The notes under the pieces are model-generated. The model ran no database searches. It was not told where the DNA came from and worked only from the letters and a program-made list of their open reading frames with translations. Below, piece by piece: positions 48,515-61,300 of a stretch of DNA of 64,000 nucleotides (position 1 is its first letter; each line of letters begins with the position of its first letter). The DNA comes from Henricia sp. BOLD:AAB3569 (Eukaryota > Echinodermata > Asteroidea > Spinulosida > Echinasteridae), in assembly GCA_037783545.1 (NCBI GenBank), contig JBBELK010000670.1, positions 1 through 64,000 on the forward strand. Reading direction: 5' to 3'. The translations under genes and the position numbers were made by a program.

Positions 48515-51500
48515 GTAAGTCAACGGCCGTACAAATGTACACCAGCGCGGCGCATGCGCAGGGTGTCCCAACAGCCACGGTTAGGGGAATAACCACGCAG
48601 CCGAGCTCCGTTTTCCCTAAACTCTGAAATTTCTCCGTCATTTCCCAGCGAAAATCTGTCAATTTTGCATGACAAGTGCGGAATATATACAGTTTGGAGC
48701 ATGCAAAATTTGAAGTTGGTTGGAAAATTCCTTGATTTCCAAATTTGCCGGCATTTGGGACACACTTTTACCTAATTCCCGTCACAATCTGGGGTGAGTC
48801 AACGGCCGTACAAATGTACACCAGCGCGGCGCAGGGTGTCCCAACAGCCACGGTTAGGGGAATAACCACGCAGCCGAGCTCCGTTTTCCCTAAATTCTGA
48901 AATTTCTCCGTCATTTCCCAGCGAAAATCTGTCAATTTTGCATGACAAGTGCGGAATATATACAGTTTGGAGCATGCAACATTTGAAGTTGGTTGGAAAA
49001 GTCCTTGATTTCCAAATTTGCCGGCATTTGGGACACACTTTGACCTAATTCCCGTCACAATCTGGGGTGAGTCAACGGCCGTACAAATGTACACCAGCGC
49101 GGCGCATGCGCAGGGTGTCCCAACAGCCACGGTTAGGGGAATAACCACGCAGCCCAGCTCCGTTTTCCCTAAACTCTGAAATTTCTCCGTCATTTCCCAG
49201 CGAAAATCTGTCAATTTTGCATGACAAGTGCGGAATATATACAGTTTGGAGCATGCAAAATTTGAAGTTGGTTGGAAAATTCCTTGATTTCCAAATTTGC
49301 CGGCATTTGGGACACACTTTGACCTAATTCCCGTCACAATCTGGGGTGAGTCAACGGCCGTACAAATGTACACCAGCGCGGCGCAGGGTGTCCCAACAGC
49401 CACGGTTAGGGGAATAACCACGCAGCCGAGCTCCGTTTTCCCTAAACTCTGAAATTTCTCCGTCATTTCCCAGCGAAAATCTGTCAATTTTGCATGACAA
49501 GTGCGGAATATATACAGTTTGGAGCATGCCAAATTTGAAGTTGGTTGGAAAATTCCTTGATTTCCAAATTTGCCGGCATTTGGGACACACTTTGACCTAA
49601 TTCCCGTCACAATCTGGGGTGAGTCAACGGCCGTACAAATGTACACCAGCGCGGCGCAGGGTGTCCCAACAGCCACGGTTAGGGGAATAACCACGCAGCC
49701 GAGCTCCGTTTTCCCTAAACTCTGAAATTTCTCCGTCATTTCCCAGCGAAAATCTGTCAATTTTGCATGACAAGTGCGGAATATATACAGTTTGGAGCAT
49801 GCAAAATTTGAAGTTGGTTGGAAAATTCCTTGATTTCCAAATTTGCCGGCATTTGGAACACACTTTGACCTAATTCCCGTCACAATCTGGGGTGAGTCAA
49901 CGGCCGTACAAATGTACACCAGCGCGGCGCAGGGTGTCCCAACAGCCACGGTTAGGGGAATAACCACGTAGCCGAGCTCCGTTTTCCCTAAACTCTGAAA
50001 TTTCTCCGTCATTTCCCAGCGAAAATCTGTCAATTTTGCATGACAAGTGCGGAATATATACAGTTTGGAGCATGCAAAATTTGAAGTTGGTTGGAAAAAT
50101 CCTTGATTTCCAAATTTGCCGGCATTTGGGACACACTTTGACCTAATTCCCGTCACAATCTGGGGTGAGTCAACGGCCGTACAAATGTACACCAGCGCGG
50201 TGCAGGGTGTCCCAACAGCCACGGTTAGGGGAATAACCACGTAGCCGAGCTCCGTTTTCCCTAAACTCTGAAATTTCTCCGTCATTTCCCAGCGAAAATC
50301 TGTCAATTTTGCATGACAAGTGCGAAATATATACAGTTTGGAGCATGCAAAATTTGAAGTTGGTTGGAAAATTCCTTGATTTCCAAATTTGCCGGCATTT
50401 GGGACACACTTTGACCTAAATCCCGTCACAATCTGGGGTGAGTCAACGGCCGTACAAATGTACACCAGCGCGGCGCAGGGTGTCCCAACAGCCACGGTTA
50501 GGGGAATATCCACGTAGCCGAGCTCCGTTTTCCCTAAACTCTGAAATTTCTCCGTCATTTCCCAGCGAAAATCTGTCAATTTTGCATGACAAGTGCGGAA
50601 TGTATACAGTTTGGAGCATGCAAAATTTGAAGTTGGTTGGAAAATTCCTTGATTTCCAAATTTGCCGGCATTTGGGACACACTTTGACCTAATTCCCGTC
50701 ACAATCTGGGGTGAGTCAACGGCCGTACAAATGTACACCAGCGCGGCGCATGCGCAGGGTGTCCCAACAGCCACGGTTAGGGGAATAACCACGCAGCCGA
50801 GCTCCGTTTTCCCTAAACTCTGAAATTTCTCCGTCATTTCCCAGCGAAAATCTGTCAATTTTGCATGACAAGTGCGGAATATATACAGTTTGGAGCATGC
50901 AAAATTTGAAGTTGGTTGGAAAATTCCTTGATTTCCAAATTTGCCGGCATTTGGGACACACTTTTACCTAATTCCCGTCACAATCTGGGGTGAGTCAACG
51001 GCCGTACAAATGTACACCAGCGCGGCGCAGGGTGTCCCAACAGCCACGGTTAGGGGAATAACCACGCAGCCGAGCTCCGTTTTCCCTAAATTCTGAAATT
51101 TCTCCGTCATTTCCCAGCGAAAATCTGTCAATTTTGCATGACAAGTGCGGAATATATACAGTTTGGAGCATGCAACATTTGAAGTTGGTTGGAAAATTCC
51201 TTGATTTCCAAATTTGCCGGCATTTGGGACACACTTTGACCTAATTCCCGTCACAATCTGGGGTGAGTCAACGGCCGTACAAATGTACACCAGCGCGGCG
51301 CATGCGCAGGGTGTCCCAACAGCCACGGTTAGGGGAATAACCACGCAGCCCAGCTCCGTTTTCCCTAAACTCTGAAATTTCTCCGTCATTTCCCAGCGAA
51401 AATCTGTCAATTTTGCATGACAAGTGCGGAATATATACAGTTTGGAGCATGCAAAATTTGAAGTTGGTTGGAAAATTCCTTGATTTCCAAATTTGCCGGC

Positions 51501-52906
51501 ATTTGGGACACACTTTGACCTAATTCCCGTCACAATCTGGGGTGAGTCAACGGCCGTACAAATGTACACCAGCGCGGCGCAGGGTGTCCCAACAGCCACG
51601 GTTAGGGGAATAACCACGCAGCCGAGCTCCGTTTTCCCTAAACTCTGAAATTTCTCCGTCATTTCCCAGCGAAAATCTGTCAATTTTGCATGACAAGTGC
51701 GGAATATATACAGTTTGGAGCATGCCAAATTTGAAGTTGGTTGGAAAATTCCTTGATTTCCAAATTTGCCGGCATTTGGGACACACTTTGACCTAATTCC
51801 CGTCACAATCTGGGGTGAGTCAACGGCCGTACAAATGTACACCAGCGCGGCGCAGGGTGTCCCAACAGCCACGGTTAGGGGAATAACCACGCAGCCGAGC
51901 TCCGTTTTCCCTAAACTCTGAAATTTCTCCGTCATTTCCCAGCGAAAATCTGTCAATTTTGCATGACAAGTGCGGAATATATACAGTTTGGAGCATGCAA
52001 AATTTGAAGTTGGTTGGAAAATTCCTTGATTTCCAAATTTGCCGGCATTTGGAACACACTTTGACCTAATTCCCGTCACAATCTGGGGTGAGTCAACGGC
52101 CGTACAAATGTACACCAGCGCGGCGCAGGGTGTCCCAACAGCCACGGTTAGGGGAATAACCACGTAGCCGAGCTCCGTTTTCCCTAAACTCTGAAATTTC
52201 TCCGTCATTTCCCAGCGAAAATCTGTCAATTTTGCATGACAAGTGCGGAATATATACAGTTTGGAGCATGCAAAATTTGAAGTTGGTTGGAAAAATCCTT
52301 GATTTCCAAATTTGCCGGCATTTGGGACACACTTTGACCTAATTCCCGTCACAATCTGGGGTGAGTCAACGGCCGTACAAATGTACACCAGCGCGGTGCA
52401 GGGTGTCCCAACAGCCACGGTTAGGGGAATAACCACGTAGCCGAGCTCCGTTTTCCCTAAACTCTGAAATTTCTCCGTCATTTCCCAGCGAAAATCTGTC
52501 AATTTTGCATGACAAGTGCGAAATATATACAGTTTGGAGCATGCAAAATTTGAAGTTGGTTGGAAAATTCCTTGATTTCCAAATTTGCCGGCATTTGGGA
52601 CACACTTTGACCTAAATCCCGTCACAATCTGGGGTGAGTCAACGGCCGTACAAATGTACACCAGCGCGGTGCAGGGTGTCCCAACAGCCACGGTTAGGGG
52701 AATATCCACGTAGCCGAGCTCCGTTTTCCCTAAACTCTGAAATTTCTCCGTCATTTCCCAGCGAAAATCTGTCAATTTTGCATGACAAGTGCGGAATGTA
52801 TACAGTTTGGAGCATGCAAAATTTGAAGTTGGTTGGAAAATTCCTTGATTTCCAAATTTGCCGGCATTTGGGACACACTTTGACCTAATTCCCGTCACAA
52901 TCTGGG
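48515..52906. repeat. 8-mer HOR, 2196 bp, two tandem copies
   Basis: Copies are 48515-50710 and 50711-52906. Members in order: +6 with TTTTACC; TTCTG with GCAACATT; +6 with CAGCCCAGC; GCATGCCAAA; GGAACAC; CACGTAG with GGAAAAATCC; GGTGC with GCGAAATAT; AATATCC with GTATAC. By eye the copies differ at about four bases (for example GTAAGTC/GTGAGTC at the start and GGAAAAGTCC/GGAAAATTCC in the second member), above 99.5% identity. Confidence 0.93.
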
Positions 52907-55900
52907 GTGAGTCAACGGCCGTACAAATGTACACCAGCGCGGCGCATGCGCAGGGTGTCCCAACAGCCACGGTTAGGGGAATAACCACGCAGCCCAGCTC
53001 CGTTTTCCCTAAACTCTGAAATTTCTCCGTCATTTCCCAGCGAAAATCTGTCAATTTTGCATGACAAGTGCGGAATGTATACAGTTTGGAGCATGCAAAA
53101 TTTGAAGTTGGTTGGAAAATTCCTTGATTTCCAAATTTGCCGGCATTTGGAACACACTTTGACCTAATTCCCGTCACAATCTGGGGTGAGTCAACGGCCG
53201 TACAAATGTACACCAGCGCGGCGCAGGGTGTCCCAACAGCCACAGTTAGGGGAATAACCACGTAGCCGAGCTCCGTTTTCCCTAAACTCTGAAATTTCTC
53301 CGTCATTTCCCAGCGAAAATCTGTCAATTTTGCATGACAAGTGCGGAATATATACAGTTTGGAGCATGCAAAATTTGAAGTTGGTTGGAAAAATCCTTGA
53401 TTTCCAAATTTGCCGGCATTTGGGACACACTTTGACCTAATTCCCGTCACAATCTGGGGTGAGTCAACGGCCGTACAAATGTACACCAGCGCGGTGCAGG
53501 GTGTCCCAACAGCCACGGTTAGGGGAATAACCACGTAGCCGAGCTCCGTTTTCCCTAAACTCTGAAATTTTTCCTTCATTTCCCAGCGAAAATCTGTCAA
53601 TTTTGCATGACAAGTGCGGAATGTATACAGTTTGGAGCATGCACAATTTGAAGTTGGTTTGAAAATTCCTTGATTTCCAAATTTGCCGGCATTTGGGACA
53701 CACTTTGACCTAAATCCCGTCACAATCTGGGGTGAGTCAACGGCCGTACAAATGTACACCAGCGCGACGCAGGGTGTCCCAACAGCCACGGTTAGGGGAA
53801 TAACCACGTAGCCGAGCTCCGTTTTCCCTAAACTCTGAAATTTCTCCGTCATTTCCCAGCGAAAATCTGTCAATTTTGCATGACAAGTGCGGAATGTATA
53901 CAGTTTGGAGCATGCAAAATTTGAAGTTGGTTGGAAAATTCCTTGATTTCCAAATTTGCCGGCATTTGGGACACACTTTGACCTAATTCCCGTCACAATC
54001 TGGGGTGAGTCAACGGCCGTACGAATGTACACCAGCGCGGCGCATGCGCAGGGTGTCCCAACAGCCACGGTTAGGGGAATAACCACCCAGCCCAGCTCCG
54101 TTTTCCCTAAACTCTGAAATTTCTCCGTCATTTCCCAGCGAAAATCTGTCAATTTTGCATGACAAGTGCGAAATATATACAGTTTGGAGCATGCAAAATT
54201 TGAAGTTGGTTGGAAAATTCCTTGATTTCCAAATTTGCCGGCATTTGGGACACACTTTGACCTAAATCCCGTCACAATCTGGGGTGAGTCAACGGCCGTA
54301 CAAATGTACACCAGCGCGGCGCAGGGTGTCCCAACAGCCACGGTTAGGGGAATATCCACGTAGCCGAGCTCCGTTTTCCCTAAACTCTGAAATTTCTCCG
54401 TCATTTCCCAGCGAAAATCTGTCAATTTTGCATGACAAGTGCGGAATGTATACAGTTTGGAGCATGCAAAATTTGAAGTTGGTTGGAAAATTCCTTGATT
54501 TCCAAATTTGCCGGCATTTGGGACACACTTTGACCTAATTCCCGTCACAATCTGGGGTGAGTCAACGGCCGTACAAATGTACACCAGCGCGGCGCATGCG
54601 CAGGGTGTCCCAACAGCCACGGTTAGGGGAATAACCACGCAGCCCAGCTCCGTTTTCCCTAAACTCTGAAATTTCTCCGTCATTTCCCAGCGAAAATCTG
54701 TCAATTTTGCATGACAAGTGCGGAATGTATACAGTTTGGAGCATGCACAATTTGAAGTTGGTTGGAAAATTCCTTGATTTCCAAATTTGCCGGCATTTGG
54801 AACACACTTTGACCTAATTCCCGTCACAATCTGGGGTGAGTCAACGGCCGTACAAATGTACACCAGCGCGGCGCAGGGTGTCCCAACAGCCACGGTTAGG
54901 GGAATAACCACGTAGCCGAGCTCCGTTTTCCCTAAACTCTGAAATTTCTCCGTCATTTCCCAGCGAAAATCTGTCAATTTTGCATGACAAGTGCGGAATA
55001 TATACAGTTTGGAGCATGCAAAATTTGAAGTTGGTTGGAAAAATCCTTGATTTCCAAATTTGCCGGCATTTGGGACACACTTTGACCTAATTCCCGTCAC
55101 AATCTGGGGTGAGTCAACGGCCGTACAAATGTACACCAGCGCGGTGCAGGGTGTCCCAACAGCCACGGTTAGGGGAATAACCACGTAGCCGAGCTCCGTT
55201 TTCCCTAAACTCTGAAATTTTTCCTTCATTTCCCAGCGAAAATCTGTCAATTTTGCATGACAAGTGCGGAATGTATACAGTTTGGAGCATGCACAATTTG
55301 AAGTTGGTTTGAAAATTCCTTGATTTCCAAATTTGCCGGCATTTGGGACACACTTTGACCTAAATCCCGTCACAATCTGGGGTGAGTCAACGGCCGTACA
55401 AATGTACACCAGCGCGGCGCAGGGTGTCCCAACAGCCACGGTTAGGGGAATAACCACGTAGCCGAGCTCCGTTTTCCCTAAACTCTGAAATTTCTCCGTC
55501 ATTTCCCAGCGAAAATCTGTCAATTTTGCATGACAAGTGCGGAATGTATACAGTTTGGAGCATGCAAAATTTGAAGTTGGTTGGAAAATTCCTTGATTTC
55601 CAAATTTGCCGGCATTTGGGACACACTTTGACCTAATTCCCGTCACAATCTGGGGTGAGTCAACGGCCGTACGAATGTACACCAGCGCGGCGCATGCGCA
55701 GGGTGTCCCAACAGCCACGGTTAGGGGAATAACCACGTAGCCGAGCTCCGTTTTCCCTAAACTCTGAAATTTCTCCGTCATTTCCCAGCGAAAATCTGTC
55801 AATTTTGCATGACAAGTGCGAAATATATACAGTTTGGAGCATGCAAAATTTGAAGTTGGTTGGAAAATTCCTTGATTTCCAAATTTGCCGGCATTTGGGA

Positions 55901-57107
55901 CACACTTTGACCTAAATCCCGTCACAATCTGGGGTGAGTCAACGGCCGTACAAATGTACACCAGCGCGGCGCAGGGTGTCCCAACAGCCACGGTTAGGGG
56001 AATATCCACGTAGCCGAGCTCCGTTTTCCCTAAACTCTGAAATTTCTCCGTCATTTCCAAGCGAAAATCTGTCAATTTTGCATGACAAGTGCGGAATGTA
56101 TACAGTTTGGAGCATGCAAAATTTGAAGTTGGTTGGAAAATTCCTTGATTTCCAAATTTGCCGGCATTTGGGACACACTTTGACCTAATTCCCGTCACAA
56201 TCTGGGGTGAGTCAACGGCCGTACAAATGTACACCAGCGCGGCGCATGCGCAGGGTGTCCCAACAGCCACGGTTAGGGGAATAACCACGCAGCCCAGCTC
56301 CGTTTTCCCTAAACTCTGAAATTTCTCCGTCATTTCCCAGCGAAAATCTGTCAATTTTGCATGACAAGTGCGGAATGTATACAGTTTGGAGCATGCAAAA
56401 TTTGAAGTTGGTTGGAAAATTCCTTGATTTCCAAATTTGCCGGCATTTGGAACACACTTTGACCTAATTCCCGTCACAATCTGGGGTGAGTCAACGGCCG
56501 TACAAATGTACACCAGCGCGGCGCAGGGTGTCCCAACAGCCACGGTTAGGGGAATAACCACGTAGCCGAGCTCCGTTTTCCCTAAACTCTGAAATTTCTC
56601 CGTCATTTCCCAGCGAAAATCTGTCAATTTTGCATGACAAGTGCGGAATATATACAGTTTGGAGCATGCAAAATTTGAAGTTGGTTGGAAAAATCCTTGA
56701 TTTCCAAATTTGCCGGCATTTGGGACACACTTTGACCTAATTCCCGTCACAATCTGGGGTGAGTCAACGGCCGTACAAATGTACACCAGCGCGGTGCAGG
56801 GTGTCCCAACAGCCACGGTTAGGGGAATAACCACGTAGCCGAGCTCCGTTTTCCCTAAACTCTGAAATTTTTCCTTCATTTCCCAGCGAAAATCTGTCAA
56901 TTTTGCATGACAAGTGCGGAATGTATACAGTTTGGAGCATGCACAATTTGAAGTTGGTTTGAAAATTCCTTGATTTCCAAATTTGCCGGCATTTGGGACA
57001 CACTTTGACCTAAATCCCGTCACAATCTGGGGTGAGTCAACGGCCGTACAAATGTACACCAGCGCGGCGCAGGGTGTCCCAACAGCCACGGTTAGGGGAA
57101 TAACCAC
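50964..57107 (-). other. Longest stop-free frame (2047 codons), not a likely gene
   Basis: Read on the minus strand, one frame of the consensus has no stop in its 91 codons, and 273- and 279-bp units (91 or 93 codons) keep it in phase. The repeating peptide has about five or six Cys per unit and motifs such as RWEMTEKFQSLG and AVGTPCAALVYICTAV; I recognise no domain. The frame starts after an ACTCTAAAATTT stop near 57136 and ends at a TTTTACC stop near 50964. It shows no change of composition, no end domains and no introns; it is the satellite itself. Amplified stop alleles elsewhere in the array argue against selection for coding. Confidence 0.85.
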
Positions 57108-57583
57108 GTAGCCGAGCTCCGTTTTCCCTAAACTCTAAAATTTCTCCGTCATTTCCCAGCGAAAATCTGTCAATTTTGCATGACAAGTGCGGAATGTATA
57201 CAGTTTGGAGCATGCAAAATTTGAAGTTGGTTGGAAAATTCCTTGATTTCCAAATTTGCCGGCATTTGGGACACACTTTGACCTAATTCCCGTCACAATC
57301 TGGGGTGAGTCAACGGCCGTACGAATGTACACCAGCGCGGCGCATGCGCAGGGTGTCCCAACAGCCACGGTTAGGGGAATAACCACCCAGCCCAGCTCCG
57401 TTTTCCCTAAACTCTGAAATTTCTCCGTCATTTCCCAGCGAAAATCTGTCAATTTTGCATGACAAGTGCAGAATATATACAGTTTGGAGCATGCAAAATT
57501 TGAAGTTGGTTGGAAAATTCCTTGATTTCCGAATTTGCCGGCATTTGGGACACACTTTGACCTAATTCCCGTCACAATCTGGG
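52907..57583. repeat. 6-mer HOR, 1650 bp, nearly three copies
   Basis: Copies are 52907-54556, 54557-56206 and a five-monomer third copy at 56207-57583. Members: +6 with CAGCCCAGC and GGAACAC; GGAAAAATCC; TTTTCCTTCATTT with GCACAATTT; GTATAC; +6 with GTACGAATG; AATATCC. The first member combines the CAGCCCAGC front of the 8-mer's third monomer with the GGAACAC tail of its fifth, so the 6-mer probably arose from the 8-mer by unequal exchange. The third copy ends in a consensus-like monomer instead of the AATATCC unit. Confidence 0.88.
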
Positions 57584-58376
57584 GTGAGTCAACGGCCGTA
57601 CAAATGTACACCAGCGCGGCGCAGGGTGTCCCAACAGCCACGGTTAGGGGAATAACCACGCAGCCGAGCTCCGTTTTCCCTAAACTCTGAAATTTCTCCG
57701 TCATTTCCCAGCGAAAATCTGTCAATTTTGCATGACAAGTGCGGAATATATACAGTTTGGAGCATGCAAAATTTGAAGTTGGTTGGAAAATTCCTTGATT
57801 TCCAAATTTGCCGGCATTTGGGACACACTTTGACCTAATTCCCGTCACAATCTGGGGTGAGTCAACGGCCGTACAAATGTACACCAGCGCGGCGCAGGGT
57901 GTCCCAACAGCCACGGTTAGGGGAATAACCACGCAGCCGAGCTCCGTTTTCCCTGAACTCTGAAATTTCTCCGTCATTTCCCAGCGAAAATCTGTCAATT
58001 TTGCATGACAAGTGCGGAATATATACAGTTTGGAGCATGCAAAATTTGAAGTTGGTTGGAAAATTCCTTGATTTCCAAATTTGCCGGCATTTGGAACACA
58101 CTTTGACCTAATTCCCGTCACAATCTGGGGTGAGTCAACGGCCGTACAAATGTACACCAGCGCGGCGCAGGGTGTCCCAACAGCCACGGTTAGGGGAATA
58201 ACCACGTAGCCGAGCTCCGTTTTCCCTAAACTCTGAAATTTCTCCGTCATTTCCCAGCGAAAATCTGTCAATTTTGCATGACAAGTGCGGAATATATACA
58301 GTTTGGAGCATGCAAAATTTGAAGTTGGTTGGAAAAATCCTTGATTTCCAAATTTGCCGGCATTTGGGACACACTT

Positions 58377-61300
58377 TTACCTAATTCCCGTCACAATCTG
58401 GGGTGAGTCAACGGCCGTACAAATGTACACCAGCGCGGTGCAGGGTGTCCCAACAGCCACGGTTAGGGGAATAACCACGTAGCCGAGCTCCGTTTTCCCT
58501 AAACTCTGAAATTTCTCCGTCATTTCCCAGCGAAAATCTGTCAATTTTGCATGACAAGTGCGGAATGTATACAGTTTGGAGCATGCAAAATTTGAAGTTG
58601 GTTGGAAAATTCCTTGATTTCCAAATTTGCCGGCATTTGGGACACACTTTGACCTAATTCCCGTCACAATCTGGGGTGAGTCAACGGCCGTACAAATGTA
58701 CACCAGCGCGGTGCAGGGTGTCCCAACAGCCACGGTTAGGGGAATAACCACGTAGCCGAGCTCCGTTTTCCCTAAACTCTGAAATTTTTCCGTCATTTCC
58801 CAGCGAAAATCTGTCAATTTTGCATGACAAGTGCGGAATATATACAGTTTGGAGCATGCAAAATTTGAAGTTGGTTGGAAAAATCCTTGATTTCCAAATT
58901 TGCCGGCATTTGGGACACACTTTGACCTAATTCCCGTCACAATCTGGGGTGAGTCAACGGCCGTACAAATGTACACCAGCGCGGTGCAGGGTGTCCCAAC
59001 AGCCACGGTTAGGGGAATAACCACGTAGCCGAGCTCCGTTGTCCCTAAACTCTGAAATTTCTCCGTCATTTCCCAGCGAAAATCTGTCAATTTTGCATGA
59101 CAAGTGCGGAATATATACAGTTTGGAGCATGCAAAATTTGAAGTTGGTTGGAAAAATCCTTGATATCCAAATTTGCCGGCATTTGGGACACACTTTGACC
59201 TAATTCCCGTCACAATCTGGGGTGAGTCAACGGCCGTACAAATGTACACCAGCGCGGTGCAGGGTGTCCCAACAGCCACGGTTAGGGGAATAACCAGGCA
59301 GCCGAGCTCCGTTTTCCCTAAACTCTGAAATTTCTCTGTCATTTCCCAGCGAAAATCTGTCAATTTTGCATGACAAGTGCGGAATATATACAGTTTGGAG
59401 CATGCAAAATTCGAAGTTGGTTGGAAAATTACTTGATTTCCAAATTTGCAGGCATTTGGGACACACTTTGACCTAATTCCCGTCACAATCTGGGTTGAGT
59501 CAACGGCCGTACAAATGTACACCAGCGCGGCGCATGCGCAGGGTGTCCCAACAGCCACGGTTAGGGGAATAACCACGCAGCCGAGCTCCGTTTTCCCTAA
59601 ACTCTGAAATTTCTCCGTCATTTCCCAGCGAAAATCTGTCAATTTTGCATGACACGTGCGGAATATATACAGTTTGAAGCATGCAAATTTTGAAGTTGGT
59701 TGGAAAATTCCTTGATTTCCAAATTTGCCGGCATGTGGGACACACTTTGACCTAATTCCCGTCACAATCTGGGGTGAGTCAACGGCCGTACAAATGTACA
59801 CCAGCGCGGCGCAGGGTGTCCCAACAGCCACGGTTAGGGGAATAACCACGCAGCCGAGCTCCGTTTTCCCTAAACTCTGAAATTTCTCCGTCATTTCCCA
59901 GCGAAAATCTGTCAATTTTGCATGACAAGTGCGGAATATATACAGTTTGGAGCATGCAAAATTTGAAGTTGGTTGGAAAATTCCTTGATTTCCAAATTTG
60001 CCGGCATTTGGGACACACTTTGACCTAATTCCCGTCACAATCTGGGGTGAGTCAACGGCCGTACAAATGTACACCAGCGCGGCGCATGCGCAGGGTGTCC
60101 CAACAGCCACGGTTAGGGGAATAACCACGCAGCCGAGCTCCGTTTTCCCTAAACTCTGAAATTTCTCCGTCATTTCCCAGCGAAAATCTGTCAATTTTGC
60201 ATGACAAGTGCGGAATATATACAGTTTGGAGCATGCAAAATTTGAAGTTGGTTGGAAAATTCCTTGATTTCCAAATTTGCCGGCATTTGGGACACACTTT
60301 GACCTAATTTCCGTCACAATCTGGGGTGAGTCAACGGCCGTACAAATGTACACCAGCGAGGCGCATGCGCAGGGTGTCCCAACAGCCACGGTTAGGGGAA
60401 TAACCACGCAGCCGAGCTCCGTTTTCCCTAAACTCTGAAATTTCTCCGTCATTTCCCAGCGAAAATCTGTCAATTTTGCATGACAAGTGCGGAATATATA
60501 CAGTTTGGAGCATGCAAAATTTGAAGTTGGTTGGAAAATTCCTTGAATTCCAAATTTGCCGGCATTTGGGACACACTTTGACCTAATTCCCGTCACAATC
60601 TGGGGTGAGTCAACGGCCGTACAAATGTACACCAGCGCGGCGCAGGGTGTCCCAACAGCCACGGTTATGGGAATAACCACGCAGCCGAGCTCCGTTTTCC
60701 CTAAACTCTGAAATTTCTCCGTCATTTCCCAGCGAAAATCTGTCAATTTTGCATGACAAGTGCGGAATATATACAGTTTGGAGCATGCAAAATTTGAAGT
60801 TGGTTGGAAAATTCCTTGATTTCCAAATTTGCCGGCATTTGGGACACACTTTGACCTAATTCCCGTCACAATCTGGGGTGAGTCAACGGCCGTACAAATG
60901 TACACCAGCGCGGCGCAGGGTGTCCCAACAGCCACGGTTAGGGGAATAACCACGCAGCCGAGCTCCGTTTTCCATAAACTCTGAAATTTCTCCGTCATTT
61001 CCCAGCGAAAATCTGTCAATTTTGCATGACAAGTGCGGAATATATACAGTTTGGAGCATGCAAAATTTGAAGTTGGTTGGAAAATTCCTTGATTTCCAAA
61101 TTTGCCGGCATTTGGGACACACTTTGACCTAATTCCCGTCACAATCTGGGGTGAGTCAACGGCCGTACAAATGTACACCAGCGCGGCGCAGGGTGTCCCA
61201 ACAGCCACGGTTAGGGGAATAACCACGCAGCCGAGCTCCGTTTTCCCTAAACTCTGAAATTTCTCCGTCATTTCCCAGCGAAAATCTGTCAATTTTGCAT

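Larger units (their letters stand above)
48515..58402. repeat. Array domain V (8-mer and derived 6-mer HORs)
   Basis: This domain is rich in +6 monomers and marked by CAGCCCAGC, GGAACACAC, GGAAAAATCC, GCGAAATAT, AATATCCACG and GTATAC. It holds the longest HOR in the window, followed by a shorter HOR built from the same members. Confidence 0.85.

Noticed and set aside
4340..56188. Short plus-strand ORFs of 65-84 codons, such as 4340-4576 and 50438-50692
   Set aside because: They appear only where a local variant removes a stop and carry no recognisable domain; they are chance readings of the satellite.
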